From: Thalassobaculaceae bacterium
GTDB taxonomy: Bacteria; Pseudomonadota; Alphaproteobacteria; Thalassobaculales; Thalassobaculaceae
Reading direction: 5' to 3'
DNA: 64,000 nucleotides
Assembly (NCBI GenBank): GCA_029212785.1
Contig: JARGOG010000008.1
Location: 1 to 64,000, forward strand
Shown here: piece after piece, positions 53,722 to 63,330 of the stretch
How the letters are laid out: each line of letters opens with the position of its first letter
How positions within the stretch are numbered: position 1 is the first letter of the stretch
Notes under the pieces: model-generated
Databases searched by the model: none
Seen by the model: the letters and a program-made list of their open reading frames with translations, nothing else
What the model was told of the DNA's origin: nothing
Made by a program: the position numbers and the translations under genes

Positions 53722-55953
53722 GTGGCCCCTCCCCCCACCCAGCTTCCCACGCGCGAGCAGATCCTCGCCTTCGTCAACGACAGCCCAACGCCGGTCGGTC
53801 GCCGCGAGATCGCCCGCGCCTTCGACATCAAGGGCCCGATGCGCTCGGAGCTGCGCGGGCTGCTGAAGGAAATGGCGGAGGCCGGAGATCTGGACCTCGG
53901 CAATCGGCGCAAGGTGGCGCCGGTCGGCACTCTGCCCGAGGTGGCGGTGCTCGAGGTGAGCGGCACCGATCCGGATGGCGAGGTTCTGGCCCGGGCCGTC
54001 GGCCGTGAGGCCGAAGACAATCCGCCGCGCATCCACATCATCGCCGACCGCCGCTCCGGCCCCATGGGCACCGGAGACCGGGCGCTGTGTCGCCTGGAAC
54101 GGCGTGGCGAGGCGTTCTACATCGCCCGAGTGATCCGACGCGTCGGCAGGGCCACGCCTCGGACCCTCGGGGTCTTCGAAAAAGCGGTCGATGGCGGCCG
54201 GGTGCATCCCACCGACAAGAAGGCCCGGTCGGAAATCCGCATCCCCAAGGGCGACGAGAAGGACGCGAAGACCGGCGATCTCGTCACCGTCGAGATCATG
54301 CCCAAGGGACGGCTTGGCCTGCCGGTCGGCCGCGTGATCGAGCGGTTCGCAGGCGCCGCCGACCCGCGCTCGTTCAGCCGTATCGCCATCCACGAGCAGG
54401 ATATCCCCGACGTCTTTCCGGATGCGGCCATCGCACTCGCGGAGCAGGCGAAGCCGGTGAAGCTCGGCACGCGCACCGACCTGCGCGCCATACCGCTGGT
54501 CACCATCGACGGGATCGATGCCCGCGATTTCGACGACGCGGTCTTCGCCGAGATCGACGAGGATCAGGCCAATCCGGGCGGATTCCGCCTTCTGGTCGCC
54601 ATCGCCGACGTTGCCCATTACGTCCGGCCCGGCGACCCGCTCGACCGCGAGGCGCTGAAGCGCGGCAACTCTGTCTACTTCCCCGACCAGGTCGTGCCGA
54701 TGCTGCCCGAAGCATTGTCGAACGGCCTGTGCTCCCTGCGCCCGGACGTGGAGCGGGCCTGCATGGCGGTCGAGATCGTCATCGACGCCGAGGGCAACAA
54801 GCGCGAACACCGCTTCATGCGCGGCCTGATGCGTTCGGCCGCCCGTCTGACCTACCGCCAGGTCCAGCAGGCGCGCGACGGCGGCAGCACGGAGGGTGTG
54901 CCCGACGGTGTTCTGGAGCCGCTCTACGGTGCCTTCGAGGCTCTGCGCATGGCCCGCAGGGAGCGTGGCGCCCTCGATATCGAATTGCCGGAGAAGCAGG
55001 TCATCCTCGACGACGCCGGCAACATCACCGAGATCGGCATCCGGGAGCGTTTGGACGCCCATATGCTGATCGAGGAGTTCATGGTGCTGGCCAATGTCTG
55101 CGCCGCCGAGACCCTGGAGGATCGGCGGCAGCCCTGCATGTACCGGATCCACGAGAGCCCCGCCCCGGAGAAGGTCGAGGCCCTGGCCGAAGTGCTGGAC
55201 GGGCTCGGCATCGCCTTCGCCAAGGGTCAGGTGGTCCGGCCGAAGACGTTCAACGGCGTCCTCGCCAAGGTGAAGGGCGAGCCACACGAGCGCATGGTCA
55301 ACGAGATGGTCCTGCGCTCCCAGTCCCAAGCGGTCTATTCGCCCGAGAATGCCGGGCATTTCGGCCTGGCCCTGACGAAATACGCCCATTTCACCTCGCC
55401 GATCCGCCGATATTCGGACCTGCTGGTGCACCGGGCGCTGATCCGCGGGCTGAAGTTCGGCGATGACGGACTGCGGCCGGAGGACGATGGCGAGTTCCAG
55501 GAATGGGGCGTGCATATCTCGACGACAGAGCGCCGGGCGGCCGTCGCCGAACGCACGACGATGGACCGCTATCTGGCCCGCCACCTCGCCGACCGGGTTG
55601 GCGGGATTTTCGCCGGCCGGATCAACGGCGTGACCAAGTTCGGTGTGTTTGTCACCCTGGATGAGACCGGTGCCGACGGCCTGGTGCCGATCCGCTCGCT
55701 ACCGGACGACTACTACGACCACGACAACATCCATCACACCCTCACCGGGCGCTCCCATGGCTGGGTCTTCCGCCTTGGCGACCGGGTGGAGGTCCGGCTG
55801 GTTGGCGCCGATCCGGCGTCGGGCGGCATCGTCGTGGAGATCGTCTCCGGCGGCGAACAAGGCAGCAGCCCGCGACGCGGGCGCAAGCCCGGCGGACCGA
55901 AGCACCGACAGCAGGCCCGGGGGCGCAAGCACAAGCCCGGTGGCCGTCGCTGA
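53722..55953 (+). CDS. rnr: ribonuclease R
   Basis: A 743-residue processive 3'-5' exoribonuclease. It has an N-terminal winged helix (1-70), cold-shock domains, the RNB catalytic core with TIDGIDARDFDDAV and HYVRPGD, and a C-terminal S1 domain (GRINGVTKFGVFV). The C-terminal tail is basic and Gly-rich, typical of RNase R. It starts with a GTG 11 bases after the topA stop. Confidence 0.96.
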   Translation: MAPPPTQLPTREQILAFVNDSPTPVGRREIARAFDIKGPMRSELRGLLKEMAEAGDLDLGNRRKVAPVGTLPEVAVLEVSGTDPDGEVLARAVGREAEDNPPRIHIIADRRSGPMGTGDRALCRLERRGEAFYIARVIRRVGRATPRTLGVFEKAVDGGRVHPTDKKARSEIRIPKGDEKDAKTGDLVTVEIMPKGRLGLPVGRVIERFAGAADPRSFSRIAIHEQDIPDVFPDAAIALAEQAKPVKLGTRTDLRAIPLVTIDGIDARDFDDAVFAEIDEDQANPGGFRLLVAIADVAHYVRPGDPLDREALKRGNSVYFPDQVVPMLPEALSNGLCSLRPDVERACMAVEIVIDAEGNKREHRFMRGLMRSAARLTYRQVQQARDGGSTEGVPDGVLEPLYGAFEALRMARRERGALDIELPEKQVILDDAGNITEIGIRERLDAHMLIEEFMVLANVCAAETLEDRRQPCMYRIHESPAPEKVEALAEVLDGLGIAFAKGQVVRPKTFNGVLAKVKGEPHERMVNEMVLRSQSQAVYSPENAGHFGLALTKYAHFTSPIRRYSDLLVHRALIRGLKFGDDGLRPEDDGEFQEWGVHISTTERRAAVAERTTMDRYLARHLADRVGGIFAGRINGVTKFGVFVTLDETGADGLVPIRSLPDDYYDHDNIHHTLTGRSHGWVFRLGDRVEVRLVGADPASGGIVVEIVSGGEQGSSPRRGRKPGGPKHRQQARGRKHKPGGRR

Positions 55954-56070
55954 TCCGCGGTCCTCGCAAACCGCCGGTTTCCGCGGCAGTGATTGATTCA
56001 ATACGAGAATTGCAGCATTGTAGCTAGATCGTGGAATTGGGATTCCATGCGCAATTTCGAGTGCCTGTGA

Positions 56071-57684
56071 ATGTTTGAGTTCAGTCGGTTTTCGCCGTCC
56101 GCACTTGCGCCCACCGTTTCTTGGCGCCGCATTGTGATGGCCGGGATTGCCTTGACCGTTCTCGGCTCCTGCTCCGTCTCCCGACCGGAGTCCAGTGGGC
56201 CGGCGCCGTTCGCCATGGACACCGCCGCCGAGGTGTTCTCCATCGGCTACGAAGGCATCGCCGACCTCTATGTGGAGCCGATCCCGACCCAGTCCCTGTC
56301 GCTGGCCGCCTTGGATGGGGTTGCCGCCCTGGACCCCACGATCGCCTTCGTGCGACGCGGCGAGTCGCTGATCGTCACCGATAGCGGCACCCCTTTCGCC
56401 AAATTCACCGTGCCGTCTGACGAGAATGCGCGCGACTGGGCCCGGCTGACCTCGGCCGCGATGGCCGCCGCGCGGGACCGATCCGACATCCTGACAAAGG
56501 CAAGCAACGACCAGTTGTTCGAAGCGGCGTTCGATGCGGTCACCGGCAAGCTCGACCGGTTCTCGCGTTATCGCAACGCCGAGGAGGCTGAAGCCTCACG
56601 CGGGGCCCGCAAGGGGTATGTCGGTATCGGCGTGACCATCGGCGAGGTCGACGACACGGTGGTCGTCGCCAACGTGTTCGCCCATTCGCCGGCCAGCACC
56701 GCCGGGCTGCGGACCGGCGACCGGTTCGTTACCGTCTCCGGGCGGCCGATCCCCGGCCTGTCCATGTCCCAGACCGCCGATCTGCTCCGCGGCCGGAACG
56801 GCACCTCCGTCGCCATCCGCGTCGCGCGCGGCGACGCCGAGCTCGATTTCATGGTCGAACGCCGGCAGGTGATCGAGGACACGGTCAGCTTCACACCGGT
56901 CGACGGCATCGCCTATTTCCACATCAGCGGCTTCAACATCGCCACGGCCACGGCACTTGCGGACGCGATCGAGACGGCGAAGAAGAATTTCGGCGGCACC
57001 CTGACCGGTATTATCCTCGACCTGCGCCAGAATCGTGGCGGCACGCTCGAGCAGGCGGTCGACGTGGCCGATCTATTTGTCGACAGCGGGCTGCTGCTCG
57101 AAACCCGCGGCCGGCACGCCAGTTCGCGCCACACCTACGACGCGCGATTCGACGACACCGTCACCAGCGCGCCGATCGCGGTGCTGATCGACAGCGGGTC
57201 CGCCTCCGCCGCCGAAGTGGTGGCGGCCGCCCTTCAGGATTCGGGCCGCGCCCTGGTGATCGGGGCTCGCTCGTATGGCAAGGGAACGGTGCAGCGAATC
57301 CTGGAACTGCCGCCGATCGGCACCGAACTCCACCTCACCTGGGCCCGCATGCATGCGCCGTCGGGCTATACCCTGGCCGATTTCGGCGTGTTCCCCTCGA
57401 TCTGCACGCCCGACTACGGTGACGACCCTGAAGTGAGCGCCGCCGCTCTCGAATCCGGCGAGTTGCGGCTCAGCGAGACCATGCAGAAGCGCCTTTTCGT
57501 CACCCGGATGGGCGATTCCGATCGCCAGGCGCTGCTCGACTGGTGTCACGCGGACCACCCGCCCTCGACCACCGACAGCGACGCCCAATTGGCGGTCCGG
57601 CTGCTGTCCGACCGCAGGCTGTTCCAGCTGGCGTTCCATGCGTCGCGCGTCGCATTGGGCGAGCGCCCGAAGGAAACCAACTAA
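56071..57684 (+). CDS. S41-family C-terminal processing protease, lipoprotein-type
   Basis: The 537-residue protein has an N-terminal signal with lipobox-like VLGSC (Cys about 34), suggesting attachment to a membrane. A PDZ domain (about 175-265) is followed by the S41 core with catalytic Ser in DSGSASAAEVVAAA and Lys in YGKGTVQ. The C-terminal 130 residues are extra. CtpA-like proteases trim periplasmic or envelope proteins; the target here is unknown. It precedes rpmG by 65 bases. Confidence 0.87.
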   Translation: MFEFSRFSPSALAPTVSWRRIVMAGIALTVLGSCSVSRPESSGPAPFAMDTAAEVFSIGYEGIADLYVEPIPTQSLSLAALDGVAALDPTIAFVRRGESLIVTDSGTPFAKFTVPSDENARDWARLTSAAMAAARDRSDILTKASNDQLFEAAFDAVTGKLDRFSRYRNAEEAEASRGARKGYVGIGVTIGEVDDTVVVANVFAHSPASTAGLRTGDRFVTVSGRPIPGLSMSQTADLLRGRNGTSVAIRVARGDAELDFMVERRQVIEDTVSFTPVDGIAYFHISGFNIATATALADAIETAKKNFGGTLTGIILDLRQNRGGTLEQAVDVADLFVDSGLLLETRGRHASSRHTYDARFDDTVTSAPIAVLIDSGSASAAEVVAAALQDSGRALVIGARSYGKGTVQRILELPPIGTELHLTWARMHAPSGYTLADFGVFPSICTPDYGDDPEVSAAALESGELRLSETMQKRLFVTRMGDSDRQALLDWCHADHPPSTTDSDAQLAVRLLSDRRLFQLAFHASRVALGERPKETN

Positions 57685-57749
57685 GCACGCTTGACATGCG
57701 TGGCGCCGTGGCTATTTTGCGGCCTCCGCGTAGGCGAAGGAGATGACAT

Positions 57750-57917
57750 ATGGCGAAGCCAGCGACCGTTCTGATCAAGATGGTCAGCACCGCCGAGACT
57801 GGGTACTTCTACGTGACCAAGAAGAACCCGCGCACCAAGACCGAGAAGCTTGAGCTGCGCAAGTACGATCCGGTCGCGCGCAAGCACGTCCTGTTCAAGG
57901 AAGCCAAGATCAAGTGA
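57750..57917 (+). CDS. rpmG: 50S ribosomal protein L33
   Basis: The 55-residue protein has the sequence pattern [20 protein letters not shown] at the N-terminus and [18 protein letters not shown] at the C-terminus, characteristic of alphaproteobacterial L33. The zinc-binding CxxC pairs of some L33 paralogues are absent. A GAAGGAG ribosome site precedes the ATG. It is followed by a terminator. Confidence 0.97.
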   Translation: MAKPATVLIKMVSTAETGYFYVTKKNPRTKTEKLELRKYDPVARKHVLFKEAKIK

Positions 57918-57943
57918 TCTGGGCGACAGGCCAACGACCACGA

Positions 57944-57964
57944 GGGTCGCCCGTCGGGCGGCCC
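57944..57964 (+). terminator. rho-independent terminator after rpmG
   Basis: GGGTCGCCC / GGGCGGCCC (9 pairs including one T-G) with a 3-base loop is followed by TTTTGCTTTT. It lies 27 bases after the rpmG stop and also sits in the convergent gap with pleD. Confidence 0.85.
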
Positions 57965-58006
57965 TTTTGCTTTTCAGGCTGTTGATTCTTCCGGAAAACT
58001 CGAAGG

Positions 58007-59410
58007 TCAGCTGGCGGCCGTTACGTTCGCCGACGACTCGCTCTTGGCCAGAGTGACGCGGTTTCGACCCTGACGCTTGGCCTGGTACAGGGCGTCATCC
58101 GCCCGGCCGATCAGTTTGTCGATACTGTCTTCGCCCTGGGAGTTCCTCAGCGCGCAGCCGATGCTGATGGTCACGGTGAGCTCCCGCCCATCGTCGATCT
58201 TCATCGGCGTGCAGGCGATGACGTCGCGCAGCCGCTCGGCCACGACCATGGCGAACGGCTCCGGCGTGTCCGGCATCACCACCACGAACTCCTCGCCCCC
58301 GAGCCGCGACACGAGGTCGACGTTGCGCACACTGCTGCGCATGAGTTCGGTGATGTGCTGCAGCACGCGGTCACCAACCGCGTGGCCATAGGTATCGTTC
58401 ACATCCTTAAAGTGATCGACATCGATCACCAGCAGGGCAAGCGGCTTCTGCCGCTCGGCCGTGTCGCTCATCAGCCGGCCGAGATGGGTCAGCAGATAGC
58501 GGCGGTTATACAGGCCGGTCAGGCTGTCGGTGAGCGCCAGGGCGAGGCTCTGCTCGTAGGTCTCGCGCATCCGCTCCTGGTATCGCCGGCGCCGGATCTG
58601 CGTGCGCACCCGCGCCAGCATCTCGTTGCGGTCGATCGGCTTCATCAGATAGTCGTTCACGCCGAGATCGAGTGCCTTCGCCAGCCGCTCGGTCTGATCC
58701 TCCTCGCCGACCATCAGGATCGGAATGTGGCGCGTCGCCTCGTTCGCCCGGAACTGAGAGACCAGCCGCAGGGCGTCGTCGCCGGCGAGATTGAGGCTGC
58801 AGATCACCAGATCGAACTCCTCGGCCGAGGCGCGGGCGTAGCCGCTGGCGCCGTCGGAGACCTGCTCGACCATATCGCCATCGGCCGCCAGGCTCTCCCG
58901 CAGGTTCATGGCGTCGATCCGGTTATCCTCGATCGCCAGGACGCGGGCCGCCGTGACGTCGATCTCCGTCATCGCCCGCGGCTCCTGCATGCCGAGCTGC
59001 GAGGAGGTCTCCACCCGCAGGCGCCACTCGTCCATCATCATCTTGAGACGCAGCAGCGAGCGCACCCGCGCGAACAGCGCGGCGTCGACTACGGGCTTGG
59101 TCAGGAAATCGTCTGCACCGGCCTCGATTCCGCGCACCCGATCCGAAACATCGGACAATGCGGTGACCATGACGACCGGCAGGTGGGTCGTGCGCGGATC
59201 GGCCTTGATCCGGCGGCAGACCTCGAACCCGTCCATACCCGGCATCATGACGTCCAGAAGCACGATATCCGGCACCTCGCGCTCGATCATTTCAAGCGCT
59301 TCGGGTCCGTTATAGGCGGAAAGAACGTCGAAATATTCGGCCGTCAGCTTCGCTTCGAGGAGCTTGACGTTCGGCAGCACATCGTCGACGACGAGGACGC
59401 GGCCCGGCAT
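58007..59410 (-). CDS. pleD: PleD-type response regulator diguanylate cyclase
   Basis: This 467-residue protein has two receiver domains and a GGDEF domain. The first receiver has the phospho-acceptor Asp in [12 protein letters not shown]. In the second the Asp position is Ser (ICSLNL), so it is an adaptor. The GGDEF domain carries GGEEF and an allosteric inhibition site RxxD (RNVD) five residues upstream. It makes cyclic di-GMP at the cell pole in Caulobacter. It is 6 bases downstream of divK and converges with rpmG. Confidence 0.95.
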   Translation of the reverse strand: MPGRVLVVDDVLPNVKLLEAKLTAEYFDVLSAYNGPEALEMIEREVPDIVLLDVMMPGMDGFEVCRRIKADPRTTHLPVVMVTALSDVSDRVRGIEAGADDFLTKPVVDAALFARVRSLLRLKMMMDEWRLRVETSSQLGMQEPRAMTEIDVTAARVLAIEDNRIDAMNLRESLAADGDMVEQVSDGASGYARASAEEFDLVICSLNLAGDDALRLVSQFRANEATRHIPILMVGEEDQTERLAKALDLGVNDYLMKPIDRNEMLARVRTQIRRRRYQERMRETYEQSLALALTDSLTGLYNRRYLLTHLGRLMSDTAERQKPLALLVIDVDHFKDVNDTYGHAVGDRVLQHITELMRSSVRNVDLVSRLGGEEFVVVMPDTPEPFAMVVAERLRDVIACTPMKIDDGRELTVTISIGCALRNSQGEDSIDKLIGRADDALYQAKRQGRNRVTLAKSESSANVTAAS

Positions 59411-59416
59411 ATCTGA

Positions 59417-59830
59417 TTATCCCAAGAACTTCTTAACGGTATCCAGGAAGTGGCCGACGGAGATCGGCTTCGCGATATAGGCTTCGCAGCCGCCTTCGCG
59501 AATCTTCTCCTCGTCGCCCTTCATGGCGAAAGCGGTGACAGCGATCACGGGAATGGACTTCAGACGGTCGTCCTCCTTGATCCACTTCGTCACCTCAAGC
59601 CCGGAGACCTCCGGCAATTGAATGTCCATGAGGATAAGATCGGGGCGCTTGTCGCGGGCCAGGCGCAGGGCGTCCATTCCGTCGCGCGTGCAGATGATGT
59701 CGTACCCATGTGCCTCGAGCAGGTCATGGAAGAGCTTCATATTGAGCTCGTTATCTTCGACGATCAGGACCGTCTTGGCCGGAGATGCGTCTGCACCCGA
59801 GGTCCCGTTCTGCGTCTCGACCGAGGTCAT
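59417..59830 (-). CDS. divK: cell-cycle response regulator DivK
   Basis: A 137-residue single receiver domain starting at the ATG at 59830 (GGATGAGG upstream). The phospho-acceptor is D in [14 protein letters not shown] in [15 protein letters not shown] in [11 protein letters not shown]. This close DivK pattern and the neighbour pleD make the assignment strong. It relays phosphate between PleC/DivJ-type kinases and controls asymmetric division. Confidence 0.94.
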   Translation of the reverse strand: MTSVETQNGTSGADASPAKTVLIVEDNELNMKLFHDLLEAHGYDIICTRDGMDALRLARDKRPDLILMDIQLPEVSGLEVTKWIKEDDRLKSIPVIAVTAFAMKGDEEKIREGGCEAYIAKPISVGHFLDTVKKFLG

Positions 59831-59956
59831 ACCCTCATCCACCCTGGTACGTTCTGGGATACACTCGACCCAGTATCGCGAGCCGTACGAAATAATATCA
59901 AGCCTAAGGCACCGATTCCATCATACTCCGACGGGCTTATCACGTATGAGGCAGCA

Positions 59957-60925
59957 TTGCATCAAAAGCCGAGCCATTCAGGGATACGGATAGGCGTCGA
60001 TCTCGGGGGGACCAAGATCGAAGCACTGGCCCTGGCCGATGACGGACGCGAGCTGATTCGACGCAGGATTGCCACGCCACAAGGCGACTACGTCGGAACG
60101 GTGCGAGGCGCCGGCGACCTCGTCCGCGCGCTCGAATCCGAGCTTGGCATCGACGGGTCCGTCGGTGTCGGCATCCCGGGCACCCTTTCCCGCGCCAGCG
60201 GCGTGGTGAAGAACGCCAATTCGATCTGGCTGAACGGTCAGGCCCTGGACCGTGACCTCTCGGACAATCTCGGACGACCGGTACGGGTGCAGAACGACGC
60301 CAATTGCTTCGCCGTGTCGGAGGCGACCGACGGCGCCGCGCGCGGCGCGGGGATCGTCTTCGGCGTCATTCTCGGCACCGGTGTCGGCGGCGGGCTGGTC
60401 ATCAACGGCCGGGGCGTCGACGGTCCAATGGGTGTGACCGGCGAATGGGGTCACAACCCCCTACCCCGCCCGCAGGACGACGAACGCCCCGGACCCGACT
60501 GCTACTGCGGCCGCCAGGGTTGCCTGGAGACTTTCCTGTCGGGACCCGGCATGGCCCGGCGTTTCGCCGAGGCCGGCGGACATCCCACCACCGCCGTCGA
60601 GATCGCCGAGGCGGCCGCGTCCGGCGACATGGCGGCGGCGGCATATATGGACCGATATGCGGACCGGCTGGCGCGCGGGCTGGCTACCGTCATCAACGTG
60701 ATCGATCCCGACGTGATCGTGCTCGGCGGCGGCCTTTCGCGGGTCTCCCTGCTATACGATCGGCTGCCGGAGTTGCTGCCGGCCCACGTGTTCACCGACC
60801 GGCTCGACACGCGGATCGTGCCACCGGTACATGGCGACAGCAGCGGCGTGCGCGGCGCCGCCTGGCTATGGCAGCCGGAAGCGGATCCGCAGGCGGCGCG
60901 GCTGGAGACGGCCGGAGCGGAGTGA
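59957..60925 (+). CDS. ROK-family sugar kinase (fructokinase-like)
   Basis: A 322-residue sugar kinase. The ATP motif [15 protein letters not shown] is at the start, and the zinc motif [10 protein letters not shown] with H in GEWGHNPLP is intact, typical of Mak/fructokinase- or N-acetylglucosamine kinase-like ROK proteins. The start is uncertain: the best candidate is a TTG at 59957 with GAGGCAG upstream; no ATG precedes the motif in frame without running into divK. The dinB ATG lies 7 bases after the stop. Confidence 0.8.
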   Translation: MHQKPSHSGIRIGVDLGGTKIEALALADDGRELIRRRIATPQGDYVGTVRGAGDLVRALESELGIDGSVGVGIPGTLSRASGVVKNANSIWLNGQALDRDLSDNLGRPVRVQNDANCFAVSEATDGAARGAGIVFGVILGTGVGGGLVINGRGVDGPMGVTGEWGHNPLPRPQDDERPGPDCYCGRQGCLETFLSGPGMARRFAEAGGHPTTAVEIAEAAASGDMAAAAYMDRYADRLARGLATVINVIDPDVIVLGGGLSRVSLLYDRLPELLPAHVFTDRLDTRIVPPVHGDSSGVRGAAWLWQPEADPQAARLETAGAE

Positions 60926-60932
60926 ACGGGCG

Positions 60933-62249
60933 ATGGCATCCGCCGAGATCCTGTGCCGTGACTGCTTCGCCTGGAGCCCAGGCACCCCGGCGCGCTGCCC
61001 GGCCTGCGGCTCGCGCCGCGTGCTCTGCCATCCGGAGTTGCGGGACCTGTCCATCGCGCATCTCGACTGCGACGCCTTCTACGCCAGCGTCGAAAAGCGC
61101 GACGATCCGTCCCTGCTGGACAAGCCCGTGGTCGTGGGTGGCCGGCAGCGCGGTGTCGTCTCCGCCGCCTGCTATGTCGCGCGGGTCTACGGCGTGCGCT
61201 CCGCCATGCCGATGTTCAAGGCGCTCGCCGCCTGTCCCCACGCCGTCGTCATCAAGCCGGACATGAAGAAATATGCCGCCGTCGGCGCTGAGATCCGCGA
61301 AATGATGCGATCGATAACCCCTCAGGTTGAGCCGCTCTCGATCGACGAGGCGTTCATGGACCTCAGCGGAACCGAGCGGCTGCACCAGGCCCCGCCGGCG
61401 GAAACCCTCGTCCGCCTCGCCAAACGGGTCGAGGAGACGGTCCGGGTCACCGTCTCCATCGGCCTCAGCTTCAACAAGTTTCTGGCCAAGGTATCGTCGG
61501 ACCTGGACAAACCACGCGGCTTCCACGTCATCGGACAGGGCGAAGCCGTCGCCTTCCTCGCCGAGCAACCGGTCTCCATCCTCTGGGGCGTGGGCAAGGC
61601 ATTGCAGCGCAAGCTGATCGACGACGGCATCCGAACGATCAGCGACCTGCAGCCCTTCGAGGAGGTCGAGTTGATGCGGCGCTACGGCAGTATCGGTCAG
61701 CGCCTCGCCCGTTTCTCCCGCGGCCGCGACGACCGGCGCATCGAGCCGGGATCCGTGGTGAAGAGCGTGTCGAACGAGACCACCTTCGATACCGACATCG
61801 CCGATGTGGAGGCGCTCCGCCCCTACCTGTGGCGCCTCAGCGAGGAGGTCTCCGGGCGGCTGAAACGCAAGGCGATCGCCGGCGGAGTCGTCACGTTGAA
61901 GCTGAAGACCCGCGACTTCAAAATCCTGACCCGCCAGCAGCACCTGATGTCCCCGACCCAGCTCACCGACCGGATCTACCGGACCGCCGATGCGCTGCTG
62001 ACCAAACAGGCGGACGGACGGCAATTTCGGCTGATCGGCGTCGGCGTGAGCGATCTCGCCGGCGAGCACCTGGCGGATCCGGTGGACCTCGCCGACCCGG
62101 AATTCGAGACCCGGCGCAAGATCGAGAGCGCGATGGACGCGGTGCGCGCCAAGCTGGGCAACGCCGCCATCACCAAGGGGATCGGCCTGAAAGCCCGGAA
62201 GATCCGCCAGCAGCCCTCCGATAAGCCGCCGGACGACCAGGAGTTCTGA
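60933..62249 (+). CDS. dinB: DNA polymerase IV with an N-terminal zinc-ribbon-like extension
   Basis: A 438-residue Y-family polymerase. The polymerase core starts at [21 protein letters not shown] and has the catalytic [10 protein letters not shown] (DE pair), a helix-hairpin-helix region, and little-finger segments. Before it is a 35-residue extension with two C-x-x-C pairs (CRDC and CPAC), as in a zinc ribbon. The core DinB family lacks this. It follows the ROK gene by 7 bases and has no obvious LexA box of its own. Confidence 0.9.
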   Translation: MASAEILCRDCFAWSPGTPARCPACGSRRVLCHPELRDLSIAHLDCDAFYASVEKRDDPSLLDKPVVVGGRQRGVVSAACYVARVYGVRSAMPMFKALAACPHAVVIKPDMKKYAAVGAEIREMMRSITPQVEPLSIDEAFMDLSGTERLHQAPPAETLVRLAKRVEETVRVTVSIGLSFNKFLAKVSSDLDKPRGFHVIGQGEAVAFLAEQPVSILWGVGKALQRKLIDDGIRTISDLQPFEEVELMRRYGSIGQRLARFSRGRDDRRIEPGSVVKSVSNETTFDTDIADVEALRPYLWRLSEEVSGRLKRKAIAGGVVTLKLKTRDFKILTRQQHLMSPTQLTDRIYRTADALLTKQADGRQFRLIGVGVSDLAGEHLADPVDLADPEFETRRKIESAMDAVRAKLGNAAITKGIGLKARKIRQQPSDKPPDDQEF

Positions 62250-62268
62250 CGATCAGGAAATGTCGGGA

Positions 62269-63102
62269 TCAGCAGGAGGGTGGCGGCAGCGCTTCCAATT
62301 CCTCCAAGGTCATACGGACCGAGAAGTCTGAATAGTGGACCAGGATCGACCGGGCGACGCCATTGGCCAAGACCTCGATCGACATCTCGAAATCCGGTTC
62401 GGCCCCCTCGCTTTCCGGGCCGAACCAGGCCATGCGCGACGGATAGTAGGTTCCTTGTGCCGCCTCGGCCGCAATCGGCGGCGGCACGTCGGAGCGGCCT
62501 TTGCCCAGCACCGCCGAGATCAGCGACGGCGCTTCGGGTTCACCACCATCGAACACGGGCGCGCGCAGAAACCGCCTGCCGGAGGTCGCAGCGTCGATCA
62601 TGCGGATGGTGTGTTCCGTCGGGAACAGGGTACCCGCCGGCAGCGCGAGCTCCTGCTGTTCGGGCTCGGAGAAGGTCACCTTGCCAGGGGCGGAGCCAAG
62701 CGGCAGCGGCATCACCGCCTTGCCCTCGATCCGCTCCTCGCCGCCGCCGCGATCACGCTTTACGAAGAACCGATAGATATCGCCGGCCTTCGACTCCCAG
62801 GTCGAATAGGTCGACTGGATCACCGAGCCGTCGCCGTCGGCGCGCGAGAATTCCATGGCATAGCGCTGTTCGACAGCCCAGCCGTCGCAGGCGTCACGCC
62901 ACTCGAAGCCCATGCGGCCACGGACGCCGATGATCGACGAGGACGATGCAGCTTTCTCCAGGGAGACCTTATAAAGGGCGCGATGGGGCAGAATCTCGAC
63001 GGTCGCGGACGCCGCCTGGCCCGCCGCGGACAAGCTCGTCATGGCCGCCACGCCCATCACGGCCACCGCCAGAACAGCCGCGGCGCGGGCTCGGTCCAAC
63101 AT
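62269..63102 (-). CDS. eipB: EipB-type periplasmic envelope protein (DUF1849)
   Basis: A 277-residue exported protein with a signal peptide (hydrophobic to about 30, AAGQA). The mature part has the DUF1849 pattern GRMGFEWRDACDGW...QRYAMEF, LFPTEHTIRMI and C-terminal ending in PPPSC, so the two cysteines (DACDGW and the C-terminal Cys) can form the conserved disulfide. In Brucella it is needed for envelope integrity. It converges with dinB. Confidence 0.92.
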   Translation of the reverse strand: MLDRARAAAVLAVAVMGVAAMTSLSAAGQAASATVEILPHRALYKVSLEKAASSSSIIGVRGRMGFEWRDACDGWAVEQRYAMEFSRADGDGSVIQSTYSTWESKAGDIYRFFVKRDRGGGEERIEGKAVMPLPLGSAPGKVTFSEPEQQELALPAGTLFPTEHTIRMIDAATSGRRFLRAPVFDGGEPEAPSLISAVLGKGRSDVPPPIAAEAAQGTYYPSRMAWFGPESEGAEPDFEMSIEVLANGVARSILVHYSDFSVRMTLEELEALPPPSC

Positions 63103-63240
63103 CTACCACTCCTTCATGCCTCACTCTTTGCCGACTATGGCACGGCGATCAGGGCGGAAAAATGGCCCCTCTGATCCACCGTGCCCCGGCAAGTTTTTCC
63201 CCATCCGCTTCGACCATATCCGCCCTCAAAAATTCCCTCA

Positions 63241-63263
63241 TATAATTCAGATAGTTATCCACA
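63241..63263 (+). promoter_or_regulatory. TATAAT -10 element with an adjacent perfect DnaA box
   Basis: A perfect -10 TATAAT (63241-63246) is followed after 8 bases by TTATCCACA (63255-63263), the exact DnaA box consensus. TTAACC, a CtrA half-site-like sequence, starts 63265. No good -35 is visible. The stretch is locally AT-rich in a GC-rich genome and lies about 70 bases before the diguanylate cyclase ATG, so DnaA binding would cover the transcription start. Confidence 0.5.
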
Positions 63264-63330
63264 TTAACCAAACCCCGCACATGGCACGCCGGCTGCATGT
63301 AACCCGGTGATCAATGTGTGAGGTGACCCG

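Noticed and set aside
53410-55584. 724-residue minus-strand frame opposite rnr and the topA tail
   Set aside because: Antisense of two well-defined genes; its alanine/arginine-rich C-terminal part reflects the Lys/Ala tail of TopA read backwards.
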